A stretch of 28,046 bases of DNA, from the NCBI GenBank assembly GCA_040391535.1, contig JBEBXQ010000055.1, forward strand, positions 1-28,046, given 5' to 3'. Source of the stretch: JBEBXQ01 sp040391535. GTDB lineage: Bacteria > Bacteroidota > Bacteroidia > Cytophagales > Spirosomataceae. Shown piece by piece: positions 8,401 to 16,448 of the stretch. Both the position numbers and the translations under genes were made by a program. Under the pieces are notes generated by a model. That model did not search any database. It saw nothing but the letters and a program-made list of their open reading frames with translations, and was not told the DNA's origin. Within the stretch, counting starts at the first letter, position 1. Every line of letters begins with the position of its first letter.

Positions 8401-9528
8401 ATTATTGATAAGGATCAGGAAGTGGAAGTGAGTGTTACGGATGACGGAATCGGTATTTCTCTGGAGCATCTTGAGCATCTGTTTGTCAATTTTTTTCAGG
8501 TCAACAATGCTGATGACAAAAATACGGGATATGGTATAGGACTTGCACTTTCCAGGAAAATTATTGAATTGCATAAGGGTACTATTAAGGCTGAAACTGT
8601 GGAAGGGGCCGGTAACCAAAGACTTACCAGTTTCGTCATAAAGTTACCCAAAGCTGATGCATATATGCCAGAACCGGTACCGGAAAAGGGATATGATGTC
8701 ATCGCTAAAACGGATGTTTTTTCAGTTAATGAGGAGAACATTGTCTCAATGACAAAAGAGGAAAGTCTGGGACGCTTTACAATTCTGATTGCTGAAGATA
8801 ATGATGAGCTACGGAGTTTTTTGTCTGAATGCCTCGATTCCTATGTGGTGATTGAGTGCCGGAATGGATCAGAGGCTCTGGATCAGTGCAGGGAAATGAT
8901 GCCTGATCTGGTTATTTCGGACATTATGATGCCTGGATTAGATGGGTTGGAGCTGTGCAGAATAATAAAGTCGGATGCCCTTCTATGTCATATACCCGTA
9001 ATTCTTTTAACAGCGAAGGCGACTGAAACGCATATTCTGGAAGGGTTGAATGCACATGCAGACCATTACATGGTCAAACCGTTTAATATTTCTGAGCTAC
9101 AGTTACGGGTACACAATTTGCTTCGTATGATGGAACTGCAGCGTGAGAGGGTGCGAAAGTCGCAGTATCCGGATGATGTGCTGAATGCACCGATTAATAC
9201 AGCTGATAAAGATCTGATGACCAGTATGATTAAAATCATTACGGGAAATCTGGGGAATCCTGATTTTGGTGTAGATCAGCTGGCACGTGAAACGGGCATG
9301 AGCCGTGTGATTCTATATAAAAAACTGAAGGCATTAACGGGCATGACAGTAAATGATTTTATCAAAAAAATCAGATTTTCAAAAGCTGCAGATCTTCTCC
9401 AGACCAATCTGTATACGGTGAGTGAAGTTTCGGATATGGTAGGATTCAGTGACCGGAGGTATTTCAGTAAAGAATTCAGAAAAGTATACGGGAAAACACC
9501 TGCAGATTATGCCCGGTTGTTTAAATGA
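5497..9528 (+). CDS. hybrid two-component system sensor/regulator (HTCS) with double Reg_prop propeller
   Basis: A 1343-residue one-protein two-component system. A membrane anchor lies at about 26-44. About 14 Reg_prop-like repeats (D..GxxWxGT..GL type) span about 50-680 and would form two seven-bladed propellers. A Y_Y_Y domain (about 690-785) and a transmembrane helix (about 790-812) follow. Then come HisKA with His837 in SHEIRTHL, HATPase (DDGIGIS, GYGIGLALS), a receiver with Asp1142 in ISDIMMPG and its Lys in VKPF, and a C-terminal AraC HTH (about 1245-1340, ending GKTPADY). The sensor faces the periplasm and in this family binds an oligosaccharide, usually controlling a neighbouring SusCD locus. 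That locus is convergent here. The H-box has His where Pro is normal (RTHL for RTPL). GGAG eight bases before the ATG supports this start; Met23 (5563) is an alternative. Confidence 0.95.
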   Translation: MNTFLIGYWWYRNGLDSFKKSGMPYKYCVVVFFLLILFLHPELYSKSVPDKFTRLNVTHGLAHNSVSSIGQDKYGFMWFGTFDGLSRYDSRNFVNFRHNPAVKGSVSSSNIRNIFRDSKDNLWIGTNHGLNLFNPVTNTFDHFFYDKHTKTANFIWFITEDSDGFIWTATNSGVVKWTDQKEKKFVRYLHSEPDGEYSIRKIVEDKEGNLWLAGNQGLIRMARDGKILARYLKPETGRQGLLNNNVKAIAIDSKRKIWIGYIDGSISVFDPGTEQFSHLTIADDPDRSYEIYRIVNGPDGAIWISSQDGIKRYDTQSLEVTHLVHRPYAPEGLGDNVVFDIFHDSIGNMWAGTYNTGINYQDKELYRFGSIGINEGLTGNMVTNLAIDEKDNLWMVVEDWALFSFHLKTRQLREETFFRKKSITALYADKRGDVWVATKTGLYKKERNSWKLIYNPGKDNTDGYICGIIVDYKNSVWITTLSTLEVLDPDAGAFRVVKKWDKPYNFVILNEDVNKRLWLVRWQEIFQIQENGQLQKISYELPGILGNIEAVTSLKEDRKGDIWIGGYNIEFQKFNAEKGYFEKGLPHKLPSTVTFEFDSLGRMWLGTVNYLRMLDTRDFSLLQYGSHDGIEANEFALMGSEQDAEGNLYFATNQGVLFFNPATITKNPFPPKTYFTKLEVNNKAIEAGDESGILAQNLLFTPEITLNHQDNFIQIGFSSLSYAQSAKNTYAYKFDKINADWNYTSEPVVSLNNLAPGKYTLLVRGANNDHVWEENPARLEIEILPSIWQSWWAYMLYCILLVVIIIVVNQFFWRQAALRNKLALNQTKMDFFTNVSHEIRTHLTLITNPIDKLMELSEDNLEVMKYLKLAKKNSKHLLSLVTELLDFRKLEDGKIELQLRSLNLVGFINNILPVFEHLYEEKKLKVTLNASAEEIRIPGDPYQLEKVFFNLLSNAYKFGKENGNILIDIIDKDQEVEVSVTDDGIGISLEHLEHLFVNFFQVNNADDKNTGYGIGLALSRKIIELHKGTIKAETVEGAGNQRLTSFVIKLPKADAYMPEPVPEKGYDVIAKTDVFSVNEENIVSMTKEESLGRFTILIAEDNDELRSFLSECLDSYVVIECRNGSEALDQCREMMPDLVISDIMMPGLDGLELCRIIKSDALLCHIPVILLTAKATETHILEGLNAHADHYMVKPFNISELQLRVHNLLRMMELQRERVRKSQYPDDVLNAPINTADKDLMTSMIKIITGNLGNPDFGVDQLARETGMSRVILYKKLKALTGMTVNDFIKKIRFSKAADLLQTNLYTVSEVSDMVGFSDRRYFSKEFRKVYGKTPADYARLFK

Positions 9529-9590
9529 GTACCGGTGGCATCCATAATCTCCCTTGTGTATATTTTTTAAGGCAGGAAGCCGTCTTATTT

Positions 9591-9639
9591 TGACGTGTCC
9601 CCCCAAAAGCTTTTTGTCTGACTTTTGGGGGACACGTCA
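9591..9639. terminator. long hairpin between convergent transcripts
   Basis: A strong inverted repeat has its left arm at 9591-9609, its right arm at 9622-9639 and a 12-nt loop. All 18 positions of the right arm pair, with one extra C bulged in the left arm. It sits between the stop codons of the hybrid sensor (+) and the oxidoreductase (-), so it could stop transcription both ways. It lacks a clean T-run on either side. Confidence 0.6.
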
Positions 9640-9674
9640 GGATTATTTGGGTGCCCTTTTTCCTGTTCGGATAA

Positions 9675-11393
9675 TCAGGCTTTAGGCCAGTGGGTTTCGA
9701 TACCCTGCTGACGAACTACCTGCTGGAAACCTTCCAGTTTGCTGCGATCCTCACGGATAGCTTTTGGAATGGTTTTGTTTTTCAGTGAATGTGCTACTAA
9801 AATACCTACAGACTCACCAATGCTCCACTCTACTGGATGTAACCTGTAGCAGCCATTGCTCAGGTGGGTGGTGCCGATGTTCTTATTGGCAGGCAATAAG
9901 TTCTGCACCCGCTGAGGAATCAATGACCCCAAAGGAATCTGGAACGGCAAAGAACCGAAGTCGATGTAGTTGTCACCGGCAGAGCTCGGGTGAAGATCAA
10001 TATGATAAGAGCCCACCCCTACGCTGTCATAAAAATCAGCAGCGGTTTTACCAGCCTCCGGGCCGGCTACGAGCTTGCGGTTGTCTGCACCTACATGTTC
10101 CTCCAGGACAGTGAAAAGTGCTTTTATACGGCGTGACTCACGGATGTAAGGATACTTGGCAAGGCCATCCTCTGTACCCATGACATCTCCCCTGAGGCGC
10201 AGCCCGGCCCAGCCAAGACCACCGTCGGGGCGGGGGGCCTCCGTCTGCAGCCAGTAAAGTAAGGACAGGCTTAGCTGTTTACCTGCATCAACATGTTTTT
10301 TGAAGACTTTTTCGCTTACATCAATGACATCTCCCAGGAAATAATCATTCTGTGGCCAGTTGACAATGGTGATATCGCCGGGGTAGGTACCGGGAAGGAA
10401 ATTATTTCTGTTTACAATTTTCCGATAGTTCCACAGGTTCAGACTGTCGCCTGTCTTAATACCTTCCGGATGAAAGCCCAATGCTTTAGGTTTGAGTGTC
10501 CTCGGATCGGAATAGGATAAATCCAGAAGTTTTCCGGACCACGGTGTCTTCATTTTAGGCACCAGGTTTTTCCAGAAATCATAATCCTTAGGCTTATCAA
10601 TAATATGGTTTTCGCCTTTTACGTAATCAATTGCAAAGCAGACCGTAAAAGCCTGATTATTATGCGGATTGGCCACATCGGCTGCGTGCAGTTCGTTGGT
10701 GTCTTTTTTGGCTTCAGCCCCTGCAACATATTCTGTGCCTGTGAGAGGAAGCAGTTCTCCGGTTTCGGTTGCATCTACAAAGTAGGGAGCATTCAGCACC
10801 AGGCTATTTCCGCTTCTCAGACTTACCGCCTTCACTGCTTTTACCTGATCGCCCGCAACATCAGCAGCTACTACTTTGTGCTCCAGTAACAATGTAAGTT
10901 GTTTGTTGCTCAGGTAGGGAGCCAGCATATCCATTAAAACGGCAACCGTAACGCGGGGTTCGTGGCAAAGTTTTGATACACTGCCATCGCCCGGATTCAG
11001 GAACTGACGTGCACGTGCATCAGCAGTCAGCGGGTAATTTTTCTTGTAATATTCACGAACCGCATTACGGAAATCACGGTACATCTGAGTCGCACCATGC
11101 GTTTCGATTGCCCAGTGCTCATCAGGTGGAACACCCTGCTGGGAGATCTGACCGCCAATCCAGTCGGTTTCCTCCGTCATAATCACTTTCAGGCCGTTGC
11201 GTAATGAAGCTAATGCAGCAGCAAAGCCACCCAATCCACCACCTGCGACAACTACATCAGCGGCCATTTCACGGGTGTTTTTACGTGAAAAAGGTTTTGC
11301 AGAAGCCGCTGTAGCAATAGTGGGAAACAACGAAGCGGCTGCTACCGCTCCACTTCCGACGCTCAGGGATTCAATGAAATTTCTACGATTCAT
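9675..11393 (-). CDS. Tat-exported FAD-dependent oxidoreductase (FAD_oxidored family)
   Basis: A 572-residue flavoprotein-like enzyme. The N-terminus has a twin-arginine leader (RRNFI at residues 3-7, hydrophobic stretch to about 30), so it is probably exported folded with its cofactor. The Rossmann dinucleotide motif GGGLGG is at 51-56 after strand ADVVVA. A conserved TDWIGGQISQQG segment follows; this is typical of the FAD_oxidored family (PF12831). YFVDATETGELLPLTG at about 205-220 resembles the second FAD-contact region. It is the last gene of the minus-strand SusCD cluster, 136 bp after susD, with two hairpins in that gap. Relatives often sit in glycan loci, but few have known substrates; oxidation of a sugar or glycan-linked group is an inference. 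Fold assignment is firm, substrate unknown. Confidence 0.87.
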   Translation of the reverse strand: MNRRNFIESLSVGSGAVAAASLFPTIATAASAKPFSRKNTREMAADVVVAGGGLGGFAAALASLRNGLKVIMTEETDWIGGQISQQGVPPDEHWAIETHGATQMYRDFRNAVREYYKKNYPLTADARARQFLNPGDGSVSKLCHEPRVTVAVLMDMLAPYLSNKQLTLLLEHKVVAADVAGDQVKAVKAVSLRSGNSLVLNAPYFVDATETGELLPLTGTEYVAGAEAKKDTNELHAADVANPHNNQAFTVCFAIDYVKGENHIIDKPKDYDFWKNLVPKMKTPWSGKLLDLSYSDPRTLKPKALGFHPEGIKTGDSLNLWNYRKIVNRNNFLPGTYPGDITIVNWPQNDYFLGDVIDVSEKVFKKHVDAGKQLSLSLLYWLQTEAPRPDGGLGWAGLRLRGDVMGTEDGLAKYPYIRESRRIKALFTVLEEHVGADNRKLVAGPEAGKTAADFYDSVGVGSYHIDLHPSSAGDNYIDFGSLPFQIPLGSLIPQRVQNLLPANKNIGTTHLSNGCYRLHPVEWSIGESVGILVAHSLKNKTIPKAIREDRSKLEGFQQVVRQQGIETHWPKA

Positions 11394-11409
11394 AAGTTAT
11401 TTAGCTATT

Positions 11410-11450
11410 GGTTCCCGGTTATCAGTATCAGCTACTGTTAACCGGGAACC
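11410..11450 (-). terminator. perfect 12-bp hairpin between susD and the oxidoreductase gene
   Basis: GGTTCCCGGTTA (11410-11421) and TAACCGGGAACC (11439-11450) are perfect reverse complements with a 17-nt loop. On the minus strand it follows susD and precedes the oxidoreductase ATG by about 17 nt. There is no U-run after it. It is more likely a processing or partial-termination hairpin that lowers downstream expression than a full terminator. Confidence 0.5.
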
Positions 11451-11470
11451 CGTTTATTGAATTACAATAT

Positions 11471-11520
11471 AAGGTTGTCAGTAATCAGTATCTGCAAGGA
11501 TAGCTGAAAACTGACACCTT
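11471..11520 (-). repeat. imperfect inverted repeat just after susD
   Basis: AAGGTTGTCAGT (11471-11482) pairs with ACTGACACCTT (11510-11520) with one bulged T, starting ten bases past the susD stop. It lies next to the perfect hairpin at 11410-11450. The motif ATCAGTATC is also directly repeated, at 11421-11429 and 11484-11492. Probably an mRNA 3'-end stability element for susC-susD. Confidence 0.4.
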
Positions 11521-11529
11521 AAGATCAAA

Positions 11530-13224
11530 TTAGTTCCATCCGGGATTTTGCGACAGTCCCGGAACCAGGTCACGTTCTGCCTGGGGAACTGGTAACAAAT
11601 TCAGGCGATCGAACCAATAGCGTTGCTCACGCAGCATCCGGTCATTTTCGCTGCTGCTGTAATCAGGGATGTTATTCAGATCGTGAACTGCATCGGTGGT
11701 GAATGAAGGCATCGCAGCAACTTTGGATTTGGTTAATGAGATCCCTGTTACTTTTTTAGGCATCACAACAGAGGCAATTCCCCAGCGACGTACATCGAAC
11801 CAGCGGAACCCTTCCATAGCCAGTTCAGCGTTACGCTCGCGACGGATCAGCTGACGCATTTTGTTCTGGTTACCCGTAATTGCCGGATCTACGTCAGGAA
11901 GCCCTGCACGTTTGCGCAATAAATTCATAGCACCGATTACGGAATCATCAACCTGTCCCAGCTCAATTTTAGCTTCCGCATAGGTCAGCAGAATTTCGGC
12001 ATAGCGCATCAGGATGAAAGATACGCGCGACTGAAATGCATTTTCTGCTGTCATGGTATACTTGGTATGTAAAAGGCCTACACCTGACTTGGAAGGTCCG
12101 TATGCATTGTCATAATCCGCATTGGTTTTTACTTCCCAGGTACCATTGGCATTCTGAATGGAGGTTGTATTGGCATAAATGTCATAAACGAACCGCACAT
12201 TATTCATGAAAAGGGTATCTCCGGGCAGGCCTACGGTATATTTCAGACGAAGATCGCGGTTTTTGCTCGGATTGTTATGATCATATACTTTCGATTCATC
12301 AATACGCTTGCCATCGGCGGCCTCGAACATATCGACCAGTGTCTGTTGCGGGAAACGACCTGACTGTCCGCCTGCTGTACGGGAAATACTTCCTAACGGA
12401 ACGTAATTGATGGCACCGGCATCAGCTTCCGTATACAATACTTCAAACAGGATTTCACCATTGGTATTAGGTGCTTGCCCGGCCCTTGTAAAAAGATCTC
12501 CGAAGTTAGGATAAAGCCCTAATCCGGCATTATCGATTACCTCCTTAGAAGCAGCTGCAGCTGTCGCGAAATCCTCATTATAAAGTGCAAGACGGGCTTT
12601 CAGGCCCAGAGCGACTGATTTGCTCACCCGCCCTCTGTCGGATGCTTTCCAGGGCAGGGCAGCAGCGGCAGCGTCCAGTTCGGCATTGATAAACTGAATG
12701 ATTTCTGCTTTGGGTGTTCTGACTTGTGTATAATACTCACTTGGAATAAGTGGTTGGGTAATAAGGGGTACATCGCCGTACAGACTGACCAGATACAGGT
12801 ATGCATAAGCACGTATCACGCGGGCTTCAGCTTCCATTCTGTCATACTTATCGGCTGCCACCTTGTTTTTCCCGGCAATCATACCATCCAGCATGGTATT
12901 GGAACGCTGAATCGTCACATAAGCATTGCTCCATAGTGCACTCGCATGAGCGTTGTACACATCAATATTACCTTCACCGATTTCAACGGCACGTAACAAA
13001 GCGATATCCGTCCAGTTGTCCATCATGGACTGGTATGCGGTGCTGCCAGTGTTCCAGTAAGTTGATCTGTAAACGGCTGTTAAAGCACCGTTAATTTCAA
13101 CTTCGTTACTAAAAAACTGACCTGTAGAAGGCGCGTCCAGAGGAGCTTTCGACAAATAGTCTTCGCAGCTCATCAGATTCAGAGACAGGGCAAGGCCTGC
13201 CATATATAATATTTTCTTTTTCAT
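11530..13224 (-). CDS. susD: SusD/RagB-family nutrient-binding outer-membrane lipoprotein
   Basis: A 564-residue SusD homologue. The lipoprotein signal ends LMSC with lipidated Cys20, followed by EDYLSKAPL, the usual start of mature SusD proteins. The N-terminal TPR-like helical region (about 30-330) and the C-terminal RagB/SusD domain (about 340-564) carry family signatures, including FILMRYAEILLTYAEAK and RRERNAELAMEGFRWFDVRRWG. The length is normal. On the cell surface it caps the SusC barrel and binds the incoming glycan. Its ATG lies six bases after the susC stop, so the two are certainly co-transcribed. The ligand cannot be predicted from sequence, but the epimerase and permease upstream suggest an N-acetylated sugar or a related oligosaccharide. 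Confidence 0.96.
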   Translation of the reverse strand: MKKKILYMAGLALSLNLMSCEDYLSKAPLDAPSTGQFFSNEVEINGALTAVYRSTYWNTGSTAYQSMMDNWTDIALLRAVEIGEGNIDVYNAHASALWSNAYVTIQRSNTMLDGMIAGKNKVAADKYDRMEAEARVIRAYAYLYLVSLYGDVPLITQPLIPSEYYTQVRTPKAEIIQFINAELDAAAAALPWKASDRGRVSKSVALGLKARLALYNEDFATAAAASKEVIDNAGLGLYPNFGDLFTRAGQAPNTNGEILFEVLYTEADAGAINYVPLGSISRTAGGQSGRFPQQTLVDMFEAADGKRIDESKVYDHNNPSKNRDLRLKYTVGLPGDTLFMNNVRFVYDIYANTTSIQNANGTWEVKTNADYDNAYGPSKSGVGLLHTKYTMTAENAFQSRVSFILMRYAEILLTYAEAKIELGQVDDSVIGAMNLLRKRAGLPDVDPAITGNQNKMRQLIRRERNAELAMEGFRWFDVRRWGIASVVMPKKVTGISLTKSKVAAMPSFTTDAVHDLNNIPDYSSSENDRMLREQRYWFDRLNLLPVPQAERDLVPGLSQNPGWN

Positions 13225-13230
13225 TGGAAA

Positions 13231-16200
13231 TCAGAAGTTAACATTTAGGCCGACACTGTACGTTTTCATAATAGGATAGAATGTACCACCGGTATTGGTT
13301 TGCTCAGGGTCAAATCCGGGGAAGAATTTATCCCATGTGAACAGGTTCTGACCGCTCACGTAAACACGGGCCGATTTGATTTTTACTTTTTCCATTACGG
13401 ATGGTGGTATGGTATAGCCTATCACCAGGTTTTTCAGACGCAGATAAGCCGAAGACTTGATCCAGTAAGACGAAGCAACGTAGTTATTACCGATACTATT
13501 TGCTGTTAAACGCGGGTAAGCAGCGTCCGGATTCTCAGGCGTCCAGAAATCTTTCTGATGCTCAAACATGGATCCCTGGAAGGATGCTGAGTAGAAAGGC
13601 TGTGCGGCTGTACCGGAAAGATAGTTATCACGTTTCCCTACACCCTGGAAGAAAGCCGTAAGATCAAAACCTTTGTACTGGGCAGAAAGATTGAGACTGT
13701 ATTCATAGCGGGGGAAGCTGTTCCCCAGCACCACACGGTCATAATTATCAATTTTGCCATCAGGAGTGCCATCAGGCCCACTCACATCTTCATAGCGTAT
13801 ATCTCCTGCTTTGGTATTGGCATAATGGAACGGCGCATCTGCTACTTCCTGATCTGACTGGAACAATCCAATAGCTCTGTAACCGTAATAAGAATTCAAA
13901 GCATAACCTTCCTGCTGGATTAATGCTCCACTTATATAAGGGGTAGCGCGGTTATCAATCAGTTCATTTTTTACATCCGAAACCGAGACATTAGCCTGGT
14001 ATTTGAATTCATTGATCTGATTTCTGTAACCCAGGGCGACCTCCCATCCTCTGTTACGCATAGTACCGACGTTTACAAATGGAGACGCAAGACCTACGTA
14101 TGATGGAATCGTAATAGTCTGTAACATATCCACAATGTCACGCTGGAAATAATCAATACCTACAGTAAGTCTGTTGTTCCATAAGCCCAAATCAATACCG
14201 ATATCACTGATTCTGGAAGTTTCCCAAATGATTTCAGGGTTAGCAGCACTTCCTATGGCGTACCCGGCATTGATTATATTATTGAAATAATAGTTGTAAC
14301 CTGATCCTGCAGCGAATGTAGAGTAGGTAGGATAGTAGTCCGTAACACTATTTCTTATCAGGTTTTGATTACCAAGCGTACCATAAGAAGCTCTCAGTTT
14401 GGCGTCATTAACAACACGTCCAATGCCACTGTTTTTCCAGAAATCTTCTTCAGAAATTCTCCATCCGGCAGATACTGAAGGGAAGAGTTTCCACCAGTTT
14501 TCTTTTCTGAAACGGGAGGATGCATCCCAGCGGCCGTTTACTTCCAGCAGGTATTTTTCGTTGTAATTATAGTTAATACGGGCATAAGCCGATACCATTG
14601 AGTACTCGCTGGCTCCACCGCTCAGGGTTTGAACCTGTGGATCACCGCTGTTCAGGTACGGACGATCTACCGACAACAGGTTGGCACGGTAGGTATTTAC
14701 ATACGTGGTTCTGAAATCTTCCGTAGCAAAACCGCCCAATACCGTGAAGTTATGCTTGTCAAATGCACGGTTGTAGGTTGCCTGGGCTCTGAAAAGATTC
14801 TGGCTGTTGCGCGAAGAATTGTCAGAAAGGGAATTCTGTGCGGGCCATGAGTTGACCAGATTGAGGGTATTGTTAGCGACATCTGCTGTATAGATATCAT
14901 ATTGCTTCACCAGGTTTCTGGAGTAACCTGTATAATAGTTATTGCTGTAGGTAGCTAGCAATTCCAATCCGTCAACCGGCTTGTAGGTAAGTGTTCCTTT
15001 CAACACGCGCGAATCGGTGATACTTCTGTTGAAACCCCCGTCTTCTGCCTGGGCAGCAGGGTTGTTGTTGGACCATCCTTCACCCCATTCGCCTGTATCG
15101 TAGCGGCCGGGTGCAGTGGCAGGATAACCAATCATACGACGGATCATATCCTCAGGTGTACCCTGTCCGGGGTAATTACGATCCGAACGATTTAAAACCA
15201 GATCCATCGAAGCGGATAGCTTTTTAGTCAATGCTACGTCAGTATTGAAACGGAAATCACTGCGCTTATAATTGGTATTAGCTGTCAGACCGTTCTGATT
15301 AAGGAATGTTCCTGAAGCATATATTTTAATACGGTCTGTTCCGGCTGCTACGTTCAGGTTATGATTTTGCATGAGACCATTGTTGCTGAGAACAAGCTTT
15401 TTCCAGTCAGTATTAAAACGGGTAAAATTGTCGGGGCCCAACTGCTCATATGCCTGTATCTGATCGGTGAAAGCCGCAGGCAGGCCGCTGTTTACCTGAG
15501 CGATATCCCAGTATTTCATATGATCCAACGCATTGACACGGTCGGGCAAATCGGTAGGTGTCTGACCTGTCAGATATGCATTATAGCTTACATTGACACC
15601 ATTGGTTCCCCGTTTGGTGGTAATCAGAATAACACCATTGGCTGCCCGCGCACCATAAATGGCTGCTGCCGCGGCATCTTTAAGCACTGAAATGCTTTCA
15701 ATGTTGTTAGGATCAATAGCGTCAAGGCTCATTTCTACGTTATCCACAAGGATCAGCGGATTCTGACCCGCGTTGATGGAACCAATACCACGGATACGGA
15801 TGGTACCGCCATCGGCACCGGGGGCACCGGATTGCTGGGTAATGGTAAGTCCTGGTACAGCACCCTGCAGTGCCAGGGAGGTAGAAGCCACCTGACGGGT
15901 TTTCAGTGATTCTCCGTTTACCACAGAAACTGCTCCGGTAAGGTTTACTTTTTTCTGTGTTCCATAACCTACAACAACTACTTCGTTCAGATTTCTCAGA
16001 TCTTCTTTTAACTGCACATTGTATTCTCCCGGACCGTTAAAAGTAACTTCCTGCGGGGAGGTTCCCATAAATGAAAACACCAGTACTCCCGATTGAGAAG
16101 GTGCTGTAATCTGATAGGTCCCGTCAACTTCTGAAGTTGTTCCGGTCTGCGTATTTTTAACAACGATAGTAACACCCGGAAGGGCTTCTCCCTTCTCGTC

Positions 16201-16314
16201 GGTTACCTTCCCGCGCAACTGGCTTTGTGCCATTGCTTCGCCCCAGGTAATCAGGGAGAAAAAGGCTAGAAAAAAGAGGCTCAGCGACCACTTTTTTGTA
16301 AATTGATTTGGCAT
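13231..16314 (-). CDS. susC: SusC/RagA-family TonB-linked outer-membrane transporter
   Basis: A 1027-residue TonB-dependent importer. The signal peptide (about 1-29, ending AMAQ) is followed by a carboxypeptidase-regulatory-like domain (about 33-108, LRGKVTDEKGEALPGVTI). Then come the TonB-box-like segment NEVVVVGYGTQKK, a plug domain with the SusC signature (SISVLKDAAAAAIYGARAANGVILITTK), and a beta-barrel to the C-terminal aromatic residue NVNF. There is no N-terminal STN domain, so control by an ECF sigma/anti-sigma pair is not expected; this fits control by the nearby hybrid sensor. Partner SusD follows after six bases. It moves oligosaccharides into the periplasm using TonB energy. A 134-bp gap with a hairpin separates it from the DUF4127 gene upstream, so it may also have its own promoter. 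Confidence 0.97.
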   Translation of the reverse strand: MPNQFTKKWSLSLFFLAFFSLITWGEAMAQSQLRGKVTDEKGEALPGVTIVVKNTQTGTTSEVDGTYQITAPSQSGVLVFSFMGTSPQEVTFNGPGEYNVQLKEDLRNLNEVVVVGYGTQKKVNLTGAVSVVNGESLKTRQVASTSLALQGAVPGLTITQQSGAPGADGGTIRIRGIGSINAGQNPLILVDNVEMSLDAIDPNNIESISVLKDAAAAAIYGARAANGVILITTKRGTNGVNVSYNAYLTGQTPTDLPDRVNALDHMKYWDIAQVNSGLPAAFTDQIQAYEQLGPDNFTRFNTDWKKLVLSNNGLMQNHNLNVAAGTDRIKIYASGTFLNQNGLTANTNYKRSDFRFNTDVALTKKLSASMDLVLNRSDRNYPGQGTPEDMIRRMIGYPATAPGRYDTGEWGEGWSNNNPAAQAEDGGFNRSITDSRVLKGTLTYKPVDGLELLATYSNNYYTGYSRNLVKQYDIYTADVANNTLNLVNSWPAQNSLSDNSSRNSQNLFRAQATYNRAFDKHNFTVLGGFATEDFRTTYVNTYRANLLSVDRPYLNSGDPQVQTLSGGASEYSMVSAYARINYNYNEKYLLEVNGRWDASSRFRKENWWKLFPSVSAGWRISEEDFWKNSGIGRVVNDAKLRASYGTLGNQNLIRNSVTDYYPTYSTFAAGSGYNYYFNNIINAGYAIGSAANPEIIWETSRISDIGIDLGLWNNRLTVGIDYFQRDIVDMLQTITIPSYVGLASPFVNVGTMRNRGWEVALGYRNQINEFKYQANVSVSDVKNELIDNRATPYISGALIQQEGYALNSYYGYRAIGLFQSDQEVADAPFHYANTKAGDIRYEDVSGPDGTPDGKIDNYDRVVLGNSFPRYEYSLNLSAQYKGFDLTAFFQGVGKRDNYLSGTAAQPFYSASFQGSMFEHQKDFWTPENPDAAYPRLTANSIGNNYVASSYWIKSSAYLRLKNLVIGYTIPPSVMEKVKIKSARVYVSGQNLFTWDKFFPGFDPEQTNTGGTFYPIMKTYSVGLNVNF

Positions 16315-16351
16315 AAAATTGAACTATGGTTAGATTAAAGAATAGATAAAT

Positions 16352-16381
16352 GCGGGGAAACCCAAAGGGTTTTCATGCCGC
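16352..16381 (-). promoter_or_regulatory. hairpin in the leader of susC
   Basis: An inverted repeat with an 8-bp inner stem (16356-16363 with 16367-16374, 3-nt loop, one G-T pair), then a 3-nt bulge and a 4-bp outer stem (16352-16355 with 16378-16381). On the minus strand it comes after the DUF4127 stop and 37 bases before the susC ATG. There is no U-run, so a stabilising or regulatory 5' leader is as likely as a terminator. Confidence 0.4.
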
Positions 16382-16448
16382 TTGGGGGTGATAAGCTTTA
16401 GTTATAAGTCATTGAGGTAATGTTAACGTGGTTAGTAGTAATAGAATA

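Noticed and set aside
9764..11460. Plus-strand Cys-rich frames opposite the oxidoreductase
   Set aside because: Antisense to a clear FAD enzyme; the Cys content comes from reading its codons backwards.
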